Shown here: in pieces, positions 1 to 9,876 of the stretch
Layout: the number at the start of each line of letters is the position of its first letter
Numbering within the stretch: position 1 is the stretch's first letter
DNA from: Saccharomycopsis fibuligera x Saccharomycopsis cf. fibuligera
Lineage: Eukaryota; Ascomycota; Saccharomycetes; Ascoideales; Saccharomycopsidaceae
Assembly: GCA_001936135.1 (NCBI GenBank)
Contig: CP012809.1
Span: 372,001 to 436,000, forward strand
Reading direction: 5' to 3'
DNA length: 64,000 bases
Position numbers and translations under genes: made by a program
Notes under the pieces: model-generated
What the model was told of the DNA's origin: nothing
What the model saw: the letters and a program-made list of their open reading frames with translations, nothing else
Databases searched by the model: none

Positions 1-756
1 GGTTTTGTTCTTCTTTTTTATTTTTTTTATTTTTTTATTTTTTTTTTTCTGTGATTTGGTAGCGTAGCTTGACTAGTAACCATTATTACCATCAAGGAAA
101 ATATTTATTATTGTTACTTCTTGACTGCATATTTGGTCATGTGAGGTTCTCGCATATATATTCTACTAGTTTCAATCCAGTAAGTTTATACAAGTTTCTT
201 CTGTACTAAGCTGAAGCTAGTGTATTGAAAAGGGCCTTCTTTTGTTAGTGAACCATTTTTAATTAATACATTATCAGGACACCCGTAACAGGTTGTGTCG
301 TTTTTGTTATCGTTAGCTCGGTTCTTCACTTCAGCATGCTTATTGCATGTTACGTGTACTGGAAGAAATCAAAATAAAGAGAAAACAAAACACAGGGAAG
401 AACAGCAAATAGGAGAAAGAAAAAAAATAACAGGAGAAGGAAAACAACCAATAAAAATATAATTCTCTTAATTTTTTCTTTTTTTTCTCTCTAATTGTTG
501 GCTTAGCTTATAGGTTGTAATTGTGTTGATAGTACCTGGGAGATAAAAAGCCTATGAGAATTCTCAATTCGAATTTTGGGAAAAGCGAGATAAATTTTTG
601 TTGTGCTATTTGATCACTTGATTTAACATAAAGTTACATGCTATCGCTATTTTCTTTGAATAAAATTAGACCTGCTTTATGACCGGGTCAGATGTTTTCA
701 ATATTTATCTAGATAGCTTTCAGTATAAAAACCCATAGAAAAATAAAAAAAAAAGA

Positions 757-766
<10 letters not shown>

Positions 767-783
<17 letters not shown>
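767..783. repeat. (AT)n microsatellite
   Basis: An uninterrupted alternating AT run of about 17 bases lies in the spacer left of DAD1. It follows an A-rich stretch and has no evident function. Confidence 0.85.
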
Positions 784-787
<4 letters not shown>

Positions 788-972
788 CTAAAAGCTAAAC
801 ACTAGTGGTTTTGTGGTTAGTGTATACATTTTTTTATATCCTCTTAAAATGCCGGCTTACGAGCTGTAGGTTAGAAGTACAAATGATGAGTTACTAGACG
901 GTTTCGCTATTATATGGCTTTATTAGCTCATAATATATGTTAACCTCTATATAGCTTCGCAAGAAGAACTGT

Positions 973-1080
973 CAGCAGTAGCAGCAGTAGCAGCAGTAGC
1001 AGCAGTAGCAGCAGTAGCAGCAGTAGCAGCAGTAGCAGCAGTAGCAGCAGTAGCAGCAGTAGCAGCAGTAGCAGCAGTAG
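973..1080. repeat. 9-bp minisatellite, CAGCAGTAG x12
   Basis: Twelve perfect head-to-tail copies of the 9-mer CAGCAGTAG cover 108 bases with no visible interruption. The unit is a multiple of three, so several frames stay open, but the resulting homopolymeric peptides have no start context or conserved domain. The perfect copies suggest recent expansion or contraction and likely strain length variation (inference). Confidence 0.95.
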
Positions 1081-1470
1081 CGTATAAAGCGCTTTGTCCA
1101 AAGCTGAGTGCCAAATCGGACAGACCCAATACAGCGTGTACACTGCGTGCATAGCTTCAGCTACACTATGGGGATCAACAACCAGAGTAAAGCATTAGTC
1201 ATAAAACTGAATATGATTTTTTAATAATTGAAATAACATTTCTCTCAGAGTATTCAATATTTGAAAAATTATAGGTGGACAGTCCGGATCAAAAAGCAGC
1301 ACTGATGCGAATTTTGAATTAGCTTGTGCTCAAATAGGTTGGGAAAACAGCTTTTTGCAGTAGTTGAATTGAAATAAGTAATGGGCATCAATCTGGAAAG
1401 TGGTATTATCGAAGCCGCCCAAAAAGTTATATAATCTTTGTTGACCTAATTTTTTTTTATTGACTTATTT

Positions 1471-1845
1471 TCATTTGCCTTCATTGCCAACAGACAACCC
1501 TTGTTTTTCAGTTGACTGTAGTTCGTTTTTCGCGTCTTCATTTTGATTTTGATTGTGATCTTCATTTTTACCATTGCCATCGTCATTGGTTGCTTTTATT
1601 TGCTTTGTTTCCTTGTTAATTTCGGGCTTATTTTCTGTAAGCCCTGCCTCTTGAAGCTTTTTCACTTGCTCTTCAAAATTGTAAAAAGTGTTCCATAATG
1701 AGGAAATGTTTTTAAATTGTTCACCAAGCGACACGGAGTCTTTCAAGTAAACATTCAAGTCATCGAGGTTATTGAGTAGCTTGCTCATTTCTGCAGAAAT
1801 CTCCTGGAGAGTTGACTGTTTTTTTACGGCAAAGTAGGAGGACAT
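1471..1845 (-). CDS. DAD1: DASH complex subunit Dad1
   Basis: A 124-residue protein. Residues about 12-60 match the Dad1 signature: a short helical region with LLNNLDDLNVYLKDSVSLG followed by EQFKNISSLWNTFYNF, close in order and spacing to the yeast SISVGKEF..ASLWSNFYN segment. Dad1 is one of ten subunits of the DASH/Dam1 ring, which couples kinetochores to microtubule plus ends. The C-terminal half is a low-complexity Asn/Glu/Lys/Gln tail and makes the protein somewhat longer than the roughly 94-residue S. cerevisiae Dad1. The start is an ATG at 1845. It is divergent from the BNI4-like gene across a 1.7-kb spacer. Confidence 0.85.
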   Translation of the reverse strand: MSSYFAVKKQSTLQEISAEMSKLLNNLDDLNVYLKDSVSLGEQFKNISSLWNTFYNFEEQVKKLQEAGLTENKPEINKETKQIKATNDDGNGKNEDHNQNQNEDAKNELQSTEKQGLSVGNEGK

Positions 1846-3566
1846 CTTGAATTGTTTGAATATTAGCTATACGGCGGTATTTTCCATTTCTGGTGTCTCT
1901 TTAGCTGTTGATTTGGATTTGGATTTGTTTTTGTTTTTGTTTTCGTCTGAGATGAGCATATGCGGTGTGCAGATGTCAATTAATATTATCTGCGGTGTGT
2001 GGATGTCGAATGTTGTTGGCTGTTACTGCTATTATTAGACACCAGCCGTTACCATTATATCATCTACACCGAATATATACTCATTGCAATCAAGAGTCTC
2101 TGGGCTAAAGTCTTGATAATTATAATGTAAGTACACACCACCAGAAAGGCCAGCACCGTAACTCTGTAGCCAGTGGCTTACAGCTATCAATATACTACGG
2201 TATTGTGTGCCGGCGCTGGACAATAATAGCTACACAATAGGCAATCGCAATCTAGCACCGCGACACCAAAGATCTCAAAATCTTCTTTCCATATATTTGT
2301 ACAACTCAAGTGTAGAAACATTAAGCTGCATTCATAAAGTAGCAATACCTATAATATATTTTATGGTGTTTTGCCACTTTTAGTAGCGGTTCATGCTTGA
2401 CTCAACGTTGAGCAAGGCTTCTCTCTGTCGCCCAATTTAGCCGCTGGTGCAGTCTCTGGTTTTGGTTTCATTTGGTTTCATTTCATTGTCAAAATTTAAC
2501 TTAATTCAATTCGATTTGATTCATTTCATCTTGCACTTTCTGGCCAGATTTTTCCATCGCCTGATTGACTGATCTGCCCAAACCCCAACTGATCTGCTGT
2601 TCACTGCTTTGCAAACCCTATATCTGCTACCTCTAGCTATATACTATACTAGCCAGCCACTCCAAACTGCCGCGTGTCTCTAATTCGCACTCTGCTGTTC
2701 CTTCTCCTTCTGCTTCTCCTTCTGCTTCTCCTTCTGCTTGTGGTTAAAGCGCGGTTTTATTTTCTGTTTTCTGTTTTGCGTTTTGTTTCCGCTTTCGTTT
2801 CAGTTTTCCACTTTTTTACTTTTTTTTTTTTTCTTCGTTCGTTCTCTCTTTCTTTCTTTCTTTCTGCCTTGTGGATTCCGTTCTCCTTTTCCAGATATTC
2901 TCTTCCTTCTCTACGCAACTAACTCTACGGTTACTGCTGCCCTGATCCCCAAATCAAACACATACCCACCATCTGGTTATCATCGCCACTCCTCTTCTTC
3001 ATCTTTTTGCTTCTTTCAGGCTATAATTCATCCCCCTCCTCGTTCAATTTATCCGATTCTTCCTACATTATCTCGTCGCCAGTATTGCTGCCCTGGCCTT
3101 TTCTTTTCGTTTCCCCCTTCTGCGTTGGCGTTTATACGAGCCTTCTACTCACAACCACAAACACATCTCTCAACTTTCTTTTCTTGCAACTATCAGGATT
3201 CTAATATCGCGACATCTGGTATTAACTGTTTGTCGCGGATCATTTATCACTCAATTAATTATTCAATAAATCAACCGCTTAATTAGCGCCGACCCAGTTT
3301 TTCTTTAAGCCCCGAAAAGATCCTGCCACATATTCATATCTCAACCGCTGAAAAACAGAAAAATTAAAAAAATACAAAACAGAAAAGGCCAATCGTCTTT
3401 ACTCAAGAGCAACTGTGAATCAACGCCAACTTACATCCTGCCCGTTTGATTCAAAACCTTTTCGCTTCTCCTTGTTTTTTTGTGTTTGTTTTTTTGTCTC
3501 CTTTTATAATCGTTTATTTTTTTTGTCCTTCTTTCAGTTCTTCGTTGATTTGGCAGTTTTAGCATC
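1846..3566. promoter_or_regulatory. Long divergent spacer between DAD1 and the BNI4-like gene
   Basis: A 1.7-kb spacer without a credible gene. Open frames at 2674-3286 start only with TTG or run through pyrimidine repeats. The stretch 2700-3560 is strongly CT-rich on the plus strand, including imperfect repeats of TTCTCCTTCTGC near 2700-2735, and probably serves as promoter and long 5' leader of the BNI4-like gene. No specific factor site can be assigned with confidence. Confidence 0.45.
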
Positions 3567-6500
3567 ATGACCTCCTTAACTCATTCACAGTCCCCTTCTG
3601 CCGCATTCCAATCTGCAACTGTCGCCCAAACCAACACCTCTTTCGCGGACACCAATAACACCAACGATCAGCTATTTGATAGTTCTGAGTCATTTGCCAA
3701 AGGCATTAAGAGTAAACTCAAACAGCATAACGGATCCACCCCTGGCATTAGCAGCGGAATTGAAAACTCCGGTCTTCCGTCCGAAGAAGTGCCTTCAGCA
3801 AATAATGATCAAACGTTGACTAATGTAACAAAAGATGCCGACAATACTACCGCTGCTGGCGCTAGCATATCAAATGATGATACTACAGTCACAAACGAAG
3901 ATCCTCTCGACACTCTTTCAAATGAACCAACTATACCGCCGCACGCCTCTTCCATTAATGGTCAATCATCATCATATTATTATAACACTAATGCACAAAG
4001 AAATAGTTTGCATTCTAGAGTTGATTCTCAGTCTTCTTTCAAAACCGCTACTGATGACTCTAGTCAGCATTCAAGTGTGGATCAGCAGGCAGAAATCGAT
4101 GGAAAGCAAACGCCTAGTCTTGGAAATCCAGCTGTTTTACTTAATGACGAACCTCATATTGTAGCAAAACCTTCTGATCCGGTCAAGAATCAAGATACAC
4201 AAAAAATTAATCAAATACCATCTGGAAATACAGCAAATAATACACAATCAAACAATGAAGAAGCCTCCAACACTACCCCGACTAGAATTGGAAAATCTTC
4301 ACTGAAAAGACCTTCTATGCTTGGGTCACCTCCAGCAATTGTTTCTACCGCAGCAACTACTGTAACGACAACCGCCACTTATGCTACAGGGACTTTAAGT
4401 CATAGCGAAAATAATATTAAGGATAAAGTGGCCGATATTGTTGATACCAATAATACTAACCAACCTTCTGAATCTTCTCCTACTAAAGCCACTTCTTCTT
4501 CCAATGCTGAATTCAATGAAAATTTCAACGAATCAGCTCCTCCAACACAACCTAAAGCCCAAAATACTAGCAGCAATAGTCAAAATGGTAATGAGCCAAA
4601 ACCAAAAATTCAACAACAAACAGAACACAAACCGGTGGCATCAAAAACTAACAATGTAAACTTACAACCATCTGCAAAATCTAAAGATGCCCCTCTCAAG
4701 AGATCCAATACCAAGAGGAGATCCATCTTTGGTTTTGCTTCAAAATCTAACAACAGCAGCAACAATACCTCTGGTGGTTTGGGCTCAGACTATGCCAGAA
4801 ATAACCATTCTTCAAGATCTATTGGTGCAATTTCCGGTCCAGTACCTATCAGTGAAGCAGATTCATCCTCAGTAAATGCAGAAGATTCAAAGTTAAAAAT
4901 TCCAAAAGCATTACAACAAGTTCAACAGCAGCAAAAAGAACTTTACGGAAATATACCGAAAAACTATATTCCAACCCAAAACCAGCAGAATATAGCTAAA
5001 GTAGCAATTAACAACAAACCATCGCAACAACAACAACAGCAACAACAGCAGCAGCAGCAGCAGCAGCAACAACAACAACAACAACCGCAGCAGAATCAAA
5101 ATGTACCAAAATACAGCACTTTTCCAACAAGAAAGTCTTCGCGTGGTTCTTTGTTTGACCAAGCTAGTTTCTCTAGTACTCAGTCTCCGCCTGACGCCAA
5201 ATTAAAAAAGTCCAAAAGTTCATTGAAGTCGTTTTTCAAGTACAGAAAGTCGGTCTCCTCTAATAATTTGAACCAATATGTTGATGGCAGAGCACCAACT
5301 CAAAACAAGGCTACGTCTAATTTGGACTTGCATTCCGCTTACAGAAATGATTCCTTTTCCATTTCTTCCGTGGATAACCGTTCTCTTTCTTCTAATGCTA
5401 CGACTAAAACCTCCATATCTACATTCAAAAGAAACGTTTTTAACAAATTGAAGTCTAAAGGCTCTGGAGGGAGTGGAGGCAGTTTATTTCGATTTAGAAA
5501 ATCGTCTAACAGTAGTAGAACCCCAGTTGATAACAGTGATCAAGTCTCTGTGAGAACTTCAAATACTATAAATTTTCAATATGCTATTAACAACATGGTG
5601 ATCAAAGAAGAGGCAGAAAACGCTAACCAGAACTATGGCTCTCCAAGATCTGATTCCAAATCATCATCAATCCAGGGTAGAAATAACAGCAATGATGCAG
5701 CATCTCCTGTTAAAACCCCAAGTAGATCTAATCTTACCACCCCAAAGAGACCAACTAACAGCAGTTTGCATTCCCCTAACACTATCGGTGATTCTACTAT
5801 TAAGAGAAGTGCCAACAATAATACCCCACTGTCACACTCAAAAAAGTCATCGTTTTCCAATACAAACACTAACAATGCTTTCAGTAGCGATAGTAAGACT
5901 ACACCGTCGCATAAAAGCAGTGTTAGTGAAAGCAGCAGTAATATCAAAAATACAGCAATTAGTGCTGCTGCTTCATCTGCCAATACTGCCGCTGCTACAT
6001 CTACAAATATTGCTTCCGCATCTAATTATGATCCTGATACTTCAGCTGCTCCGGAAATATCCATTTCGCAACCAAACGAAAGTCATGAACAAGATATTTC
6101 CGACAATTTCGACGAAGGTGATGTTTTGTTCCCTAAATCTTTAGACATTAAAGAAGTTAAGTCGATTGTTTCGATTGAGAGAAAACTTAGTACCAGATCA
6201 GTTAGCAACAAACGTGGTGATTCTGTAAGACGCCAAAACCGTACAAGTATTGAGGTGAAAGCTAAAGAAGATGGTATGACAGTTGAGTTTGGTAAAGATG
6301 TGAATGAGCCACCTGTAGGGTTAAAGAAAACTAATTCTATTTTGAAGAAAAAGCAATCTATTGATGGCCCTATACATGAACGTGAAGAATTGGATGCTAA
6401 AAAGGCCCAATCACAAAACCAACAATATAGTACCAATCGTCAGTCTGTTGGGTCTGGAATATCTAGCAGTAACAAACTTTCTCCGAGCAAGAAAAACAAC

Positions 6501-7532
6501 ACATCTCCATCAAAGAAATCTCATCGCTCATCTGTTGCTTCCTCAATTACAGATTTTGGTATCAACTTTAGCGACACAAACCTTGATTTGGATTTTCCGG
6601 AATTTCACAATGATTCTGCATTTTTAAATGATGATGTATCATCAAGAAGTTTCGAGTCTAATGATGATGTTCAAGGCATCAACGCTGTTTCAAAGCTGCA
6701 AAACAGATTAATAAATACAGGTGAAATCTCTCAAAATGCTGTTCCAGCTACAATTAATGGTAAAAATGGCATTAGCGCTGGTGCTAATGCCTCTTATAAC
6801 CAATCAAATGCTACTACTGATATTAACAACGGCCATGGTAATAAGATTAATGATAAGCCAAGTGGGAAATTTAACACCGGGAAGGGTTTTATTAATAGTC
6901 TTGTCAAGGGAAGATACAATAGAGGTAACAATAACAACATCACCAACAAACAAGACAATGAACCGCTGACCAATATTAATACTAGCATTGATGATCACAC
7001 TACCGAACACGACAGTACGTACGTTGAAGATGACGAGCCAGCGCTTGAACCACCAATTATTGAAGTCACTTCCTCGAAAAATACCAACTATCGTAAATAT
7101 GGTCACTCTCAAAAACCAAGCACATCCAGCACTTTTAGTAATAATTCAGGCCATTCCAATCAATACCAAGGGACACAGCCACAGCACCAACATACTCATA
7201 AAAGAAATAATTTGTCAAGTAGTTCTTTCCTCCCAGTTTCTACATCATTGAATTCTCTCAATAACAGTAATGATGGTGGCTCAGTAGCTAACAGAAGGGC
7301 CAAAAATGCTAGTTTTAGCAGTTTTAATAGTGGCCATACTGGTGTAAAATTTTCATCAAGAATTATCTTGTATGAAACTTACAATGCAGAGGATTACGAC
7401 AGACATCCAGAAATTGCTACTTGTAATCAGTTAACGCCAATGTTGGCTCAACAAATTAAAGAAGAGTTGAACACTTTCAAAGCTGAAATGCCAATTCATG
7501 AAGAAAGTAGATCTAATACTCATTTCTTTTAA
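3567..7532 (+). CDS. BNI4: Bni4-like Glc7 (PP1)-targeting scaffold protein
   Basis: A 1321-residue, largely disordered protein rich in Ser, Asn, Thr and Gln, with a polyglutamine run at about residues 487-514. The only strongly conserved part is the last 66 residues: a VKF at 1260-1262 fits the RVxF-type docking motif for protein phosphatase 1 (Glc7). It is followed by SSRIILYETY, EDYDRHPEIATCNQLTP and a terminal THFF, the C-terminal block shared by fungal Bni4-type proteins. In S. cerevisiae Bni4 links Glc7 and chitin synthase III to septins at the bud neck. Afr1 and its paralogue have a related tail, so the precise orthology is uncertain. The start is the ATG at 3567, which opens the frame after a long CT-rich leader. 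Confidence 0.6.
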   Translation: MTSLTHSQSPSAAFQSATVAQTNTSFADTNNTNDQLFDSSESFAKGIKSKLKQHNGSTPGISSGIENSGLPSEEVPSANNDQTLTNVTKDADNTTAAGASISNDDTTVTNEDPLDTLSNEPTIPPHASSINGQSSSYYYNTNAQRNSLHSRVDSQSSFKTATDDSSQHSSVDQQAEIDGKQTPSLGNPAVLLNDEPHIVAKPSDPVKNQDTQKINQIPSGNTANNTQSNNEEASNTTPTRIGKSSLKRPSMLGSPPAIVSTAATTVTTTATYATGTLSHSENNIKDKVADIVDTNNTNQPSESSPTKATSSSNAEFNENFNESAPPTQPKAQNTSSNSQNGNEPKPKIQQQTEHKPVASKTNNVNLQPSAKSKDAPLKRSNTKRRSIFGFASKSNNSSNNTSGGLGSDYARNNHSSRSIGAISGPVPISEADSSSVNAEDSKLKIPKALQQVQQQQKELYGNIPKNYIPTQNQQNIAKVAINNKPSQQQQQQQQQQQQQQQQQQQQPQQNQNVPKYSTFPTRKSSRGSLFDQASFSSTQSPPDAKLKKSKSSLKSFFKYRKSVSSNNLNQYVDGRAPTQNKATSNLDLHSAYRNDSFSISSVDNRSLSSNATTKTSISTFKRNVFNKLKSKGSGGSGGSLFRFRKSSNSSRTPVDNSDQVSVRTSNTINFQYAINNMVIKEEAENANQNYGSPRSDSKSSSIQGRNNSNDAASPVKTPSRSNLTTPKRPTNSSLHSPNTIGDSTIKRSANNNTPLSHSKKSSFSNTNTNNAFSSDSKTTPSHKSSVSESSSNIKNTAISAAASSANTAAATSTNIASASNYDPDTSAAPEISISQPNESHEQDISDNFDEGDVLFPKSLDIKEVKSIVSIERKLSTRSVSNKRGDSVRRQNRTSIEVKAKEDGMTVEFGKDVNEPPVGLKKTNSILKKKQSIDGPIHEREELDAKKAQSQNQQYSTNRQSVGSGISSSNKLSPSKKNNTSPSKKSHRSSVASSITDFGINFSDTNLDLDFPEFHNDSAFLNDDVSSRSFESNDDVQGINAVSKLQNRLINTGEISQNAVPATINGKNGISAGANASYNQSNATTDINNGHGNKINDKPSGKFNTGKGFINSLVKGRYNRGNNNNITNKQDNEPLTNINTSIDDHTTEHDSTYVEDDEPALEPPIIEVTSSKNTNYRKYGHSQKPSTSSTFSNNSGHSNQYQGTQPQHQHTHKRNNLSSSSFLPVSTSLNSLNNSNDGGSVANRRAKNASFSSFNSGHTGVKFSSRIILYETYNAEDYDRHPEIATCNQLTPMLAQQIKEELNTFKAEMPIHEESRSNTHFF
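5026..5090 (+). repeat. CAA/CAG polyglutamine-coding tract
   Basis: Interspersed CAA and CAG codons inside the BNI4-like gene encode a run of roughly 20 glutamines followed by a PQQNQN tail. The mixed codons slow slippage compared with a pure repeat, yet the length may still vary between strains. Confidence 0.9.
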
Positions 7533-8582
7533 GTAATTATGGCACATTTCGATGTCTACATTTTTCTTGAAAAAAGTTGACTTGTGTTTTTTTTCTACTT
7601 GTTTGTTGCACTGAATAAGTTCATTTCTTTATGGTTCCTACTTTCCTTTAACCTATAATCTCTATTTTTTCAGATTTCTCCTTGTTTGCACTTTTTGCTT
7701 CCTTCTACTCAATTGACACCGACTCCCATTACAATTAGTATCATTATCGTTCCAAAAACTTCATCATTTCAGTTATTTCATATCTTTTTGTACTTTTTTT
7801 TTGTTTTGTCTTTATTGTTCCTTAATCATTATCCGCCATCATTCATTAATTTGCAGTTGTAATACTTTTATTTTCTTTTGTCTTTTTTTTTCTTTTTTTG
7901 TGGTTTTATTTATTTATAGTTATTCGTTAAAATGTTATTTTCCAATTTGTTATTGAACCTGAACCAGCTCTGGATTTTTGTTTTTGTACAAGAGGCAGCA
8001 TATAGATAAAGGTGTGAAATTGCCTTTAACTGTTTAAAGCTGTTGTATTGCAAGCCAAACTCGTTTTTCATCTAGTTCTTATTATTACCTTTTTTTCTTT
8101 AGTGCGTTTTTCATGATTATTGTATATATATACCGTTTTTTCCTTTACTTAAGCTTCAGAGGATATATATGATAAGGATTGATTTTTTGACAATCGCATA
8201 CGTCACCCACAATAGCATTGATAATTGTACAAGGCCAGTCAGTATATTGAGCGATGGGTAACCATTCAACTTTTCCTCAAAGTCATAAGATCATATTGAA
8301 TCAAGGAGAGGCAGAAAACTGGATATGTACCAAAGAAAAGAAACTAAAAGAGGTGAGATACATTGGAGTATCCTGTTCATTTTTTGGACACTCCAACTGA
8401 TGGCATGTGACGTTGCGGTGGATTAGTATGTGTGTGATGCATAGGACCGCAGAAGAATGTTGGTCCATTTACAACATTATTCAAAAGATAATCAAAACTG
8501 AAAACAGAAAAAAGCACTTGTTGGACATATGTAGCCCTATATTATAAAATAATTATTGGTATTTTTATTTTCTGATACCAAG
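7533..8582. other. 3' region of the BNI4-like gene, no gene seen
   Basis: About 1 kb of T-rich, then AT-rich sequence following the stop at 7532. It contains many T tracts as expected of a yeast 3' UTR and terminator region. No ATG-initiated frame with recognisable protein character was found on either strand. Confidence 0.5.
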
Positions 8583-9423
8583 CTCTATCTACTTTCGATG
8601 TCTTGTTCAAAGTGCACTTATATGGTCTGTTACGACCCCTGCGGCGTGAGCATTGCTTGGGTTTATTTACTTTTTCGGTTTTGCTGCAGAAAAGCACAAA
8701 AAAAAGTACGGAAAAACTGAACATGCGTGGAGATTCCTGATTCCTGTCAAACTGGCTGTCAAGCTTCTCAGGGCCCTTTGGTTCACAAATGCAACGCAAA
8801 ATAGAAGGCCGAGCGTGCGTCAAAGTCAAAGGTCTATCTTATTTTGGGGCCCCGGGTTGGTCTCGGAGTTTCTGTGTCATCTTTGGGTCTCGAGTTATGT
8901 TTCCATATAGGACGCACAAGAAGCTTTTTTCCCCTTTGGGATCTTTCTGATATTATTTCCTGTTGTGCACCTTCCCCAAAGATAATGTATCAAACACACT
9001 CACTCGAATGAGACTGTACTTGACTTATTGGATCTGAGTCTCAGCAAGCATGGTATTGTCGAATAATTTAACAACGAAAATATATTGGCCTATTCAACCC
9101 CAAAATCCACTGCCTCAGCTACTGGGTAAATTACTGATGGGTATGATTGACATGATGGTCACACTTCCAGATTGTCTAATGGCGGACTGAGTGGTGATAG
9201 TACGAATGCTCACTTATAGTGCTTTTTAATTCTTCTTCAACCCTTTCCTCTTGGAGTCAGCTTCTCACCCCCACCCCCCATTTTTAGTTTGGGAACTCGT
9301 TCTTTCGGGTTTGTCCCCGCCATTTATTCCTCTTTTTCTTGTAGGTAACTGTACATAGTGACATTGGAATGATTGGCTTTGTCGACCAAAGATGTTTTGA
9401 ACAGTGTTCTGGTGATTTCCAAA
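8583..9423 (-). repeat. Dispersed repeat, copy A (841 bp), inverted relative to copy B
   Basis: The reverse complement of this segment matches 38923-39762 almost base for base. I saw only a few differences, such as a one-base length change in a G run and a handful of substitutions. Similarity starts abruptly at TTTGGAAATCACC (9423 reading leftward) and ends abruptly at AGATAGAG (8583). Short frames inside lack ATG starts or domain similarity. There are no TG..CA ends, no clear target-site duplication and no coding for mobility proteins, so the element class is unknown. It lies between the BNI4-like and PMT genes. Confidence 0.9.
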
Positions 9424-9659
9424 TCTTAATTTGTCTGGCGCTAAAAATATTAGCACGAATAGTGCCTATTATCGGCAACTATAAAACAATACATCAGCAA
9501 CAATTAAACTAACGAATCCTGACTGTTTGAGTGCTAAATTATATTATCAATTCATAATATATAGAAACTGATACAGTACAGTACGGATATGATATAGTTT
9601 TGGAAGAAATAACAATCATTTATATTCAACCTATCGCTTCTGTTCTGTTTCTTTTTTTT

Positions 9660-9710
<51 letters not shown>

Positions 9711-9876
9711 TTTTGTTAGCTGTTCCTTCGTTTTCTAATAATTAAAGTGGCGGCAGTGTTTTCTTCTACAGTAGTTTTTTAAAGCTGAAAAGTAATTTTA
9801 GATATAATTTAGAAAACAACAGGTGAAAATCAGTATCACACACTATGAACAAAAAAATTGAACACTTGGATAACAA
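9424..9876. other. Spacer between repeat A and the PMT gene, with a (TTTA)n tract
   Basis: An AT-rich spacer of about 450 bases downstream of the PMT gene (minus strand). Its main feature is a (TTTA)n microsatellite at about 9658-9712, roughly 13 units. No gene is visible. Confidence 0.6.
9658..9712. repeat. (TTTA)n microsatellite
   Basis: About thirteen uninterrupted tetranucleotide units follow a T run, in the 3' flank of the PMT gene. Confidence 0.9.

Larger units (their letters stand above)
1..1470. other. Intergenic region, no gene seen
   Basis: AT-rich sequence downstream of DAD1 (which is on the minus strand and ends at 1471). It holds homopolymer T tracts near the window start, an (AT)n run at about 767-783, and a 9-bp minisatellite. 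Frames through the minisatellite give long Leu or Ala-Thr runs, which are repeat artefacts and not genes. The left edge may cut off a promoter or gene outside the window. Confidence 0.6.

Noticed and set aside
940-1152. Frames giving poly-Leu or Ala-Thr repeat proteins
   Set aside because: They are translations of the CAGCAGTAG minisatellite, with no conserved sequence outside it.
2674-3286. 182-codon and shorter frames in the BNI4-like leader
   Set aside because: They open with TTG or run through CT-rich repeats; no domain, and they lie in a probable 5' leader.
8542-8910. 85-95-codon frames inside repeat copies A and B as a possible repeat-encoded gene
   Set aside because: They lack ATG starts (TTG only), overlap on opposite strands, and have no recognisable motif; conservation is explained by DNA identity of the copies.
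8583-9423. Solo LTR interpretation of the 840-bp repeat
   Set aside because: No TG..CA termini, no clear target-site duplication and no internal retroelement coding nearby; the class is left open.
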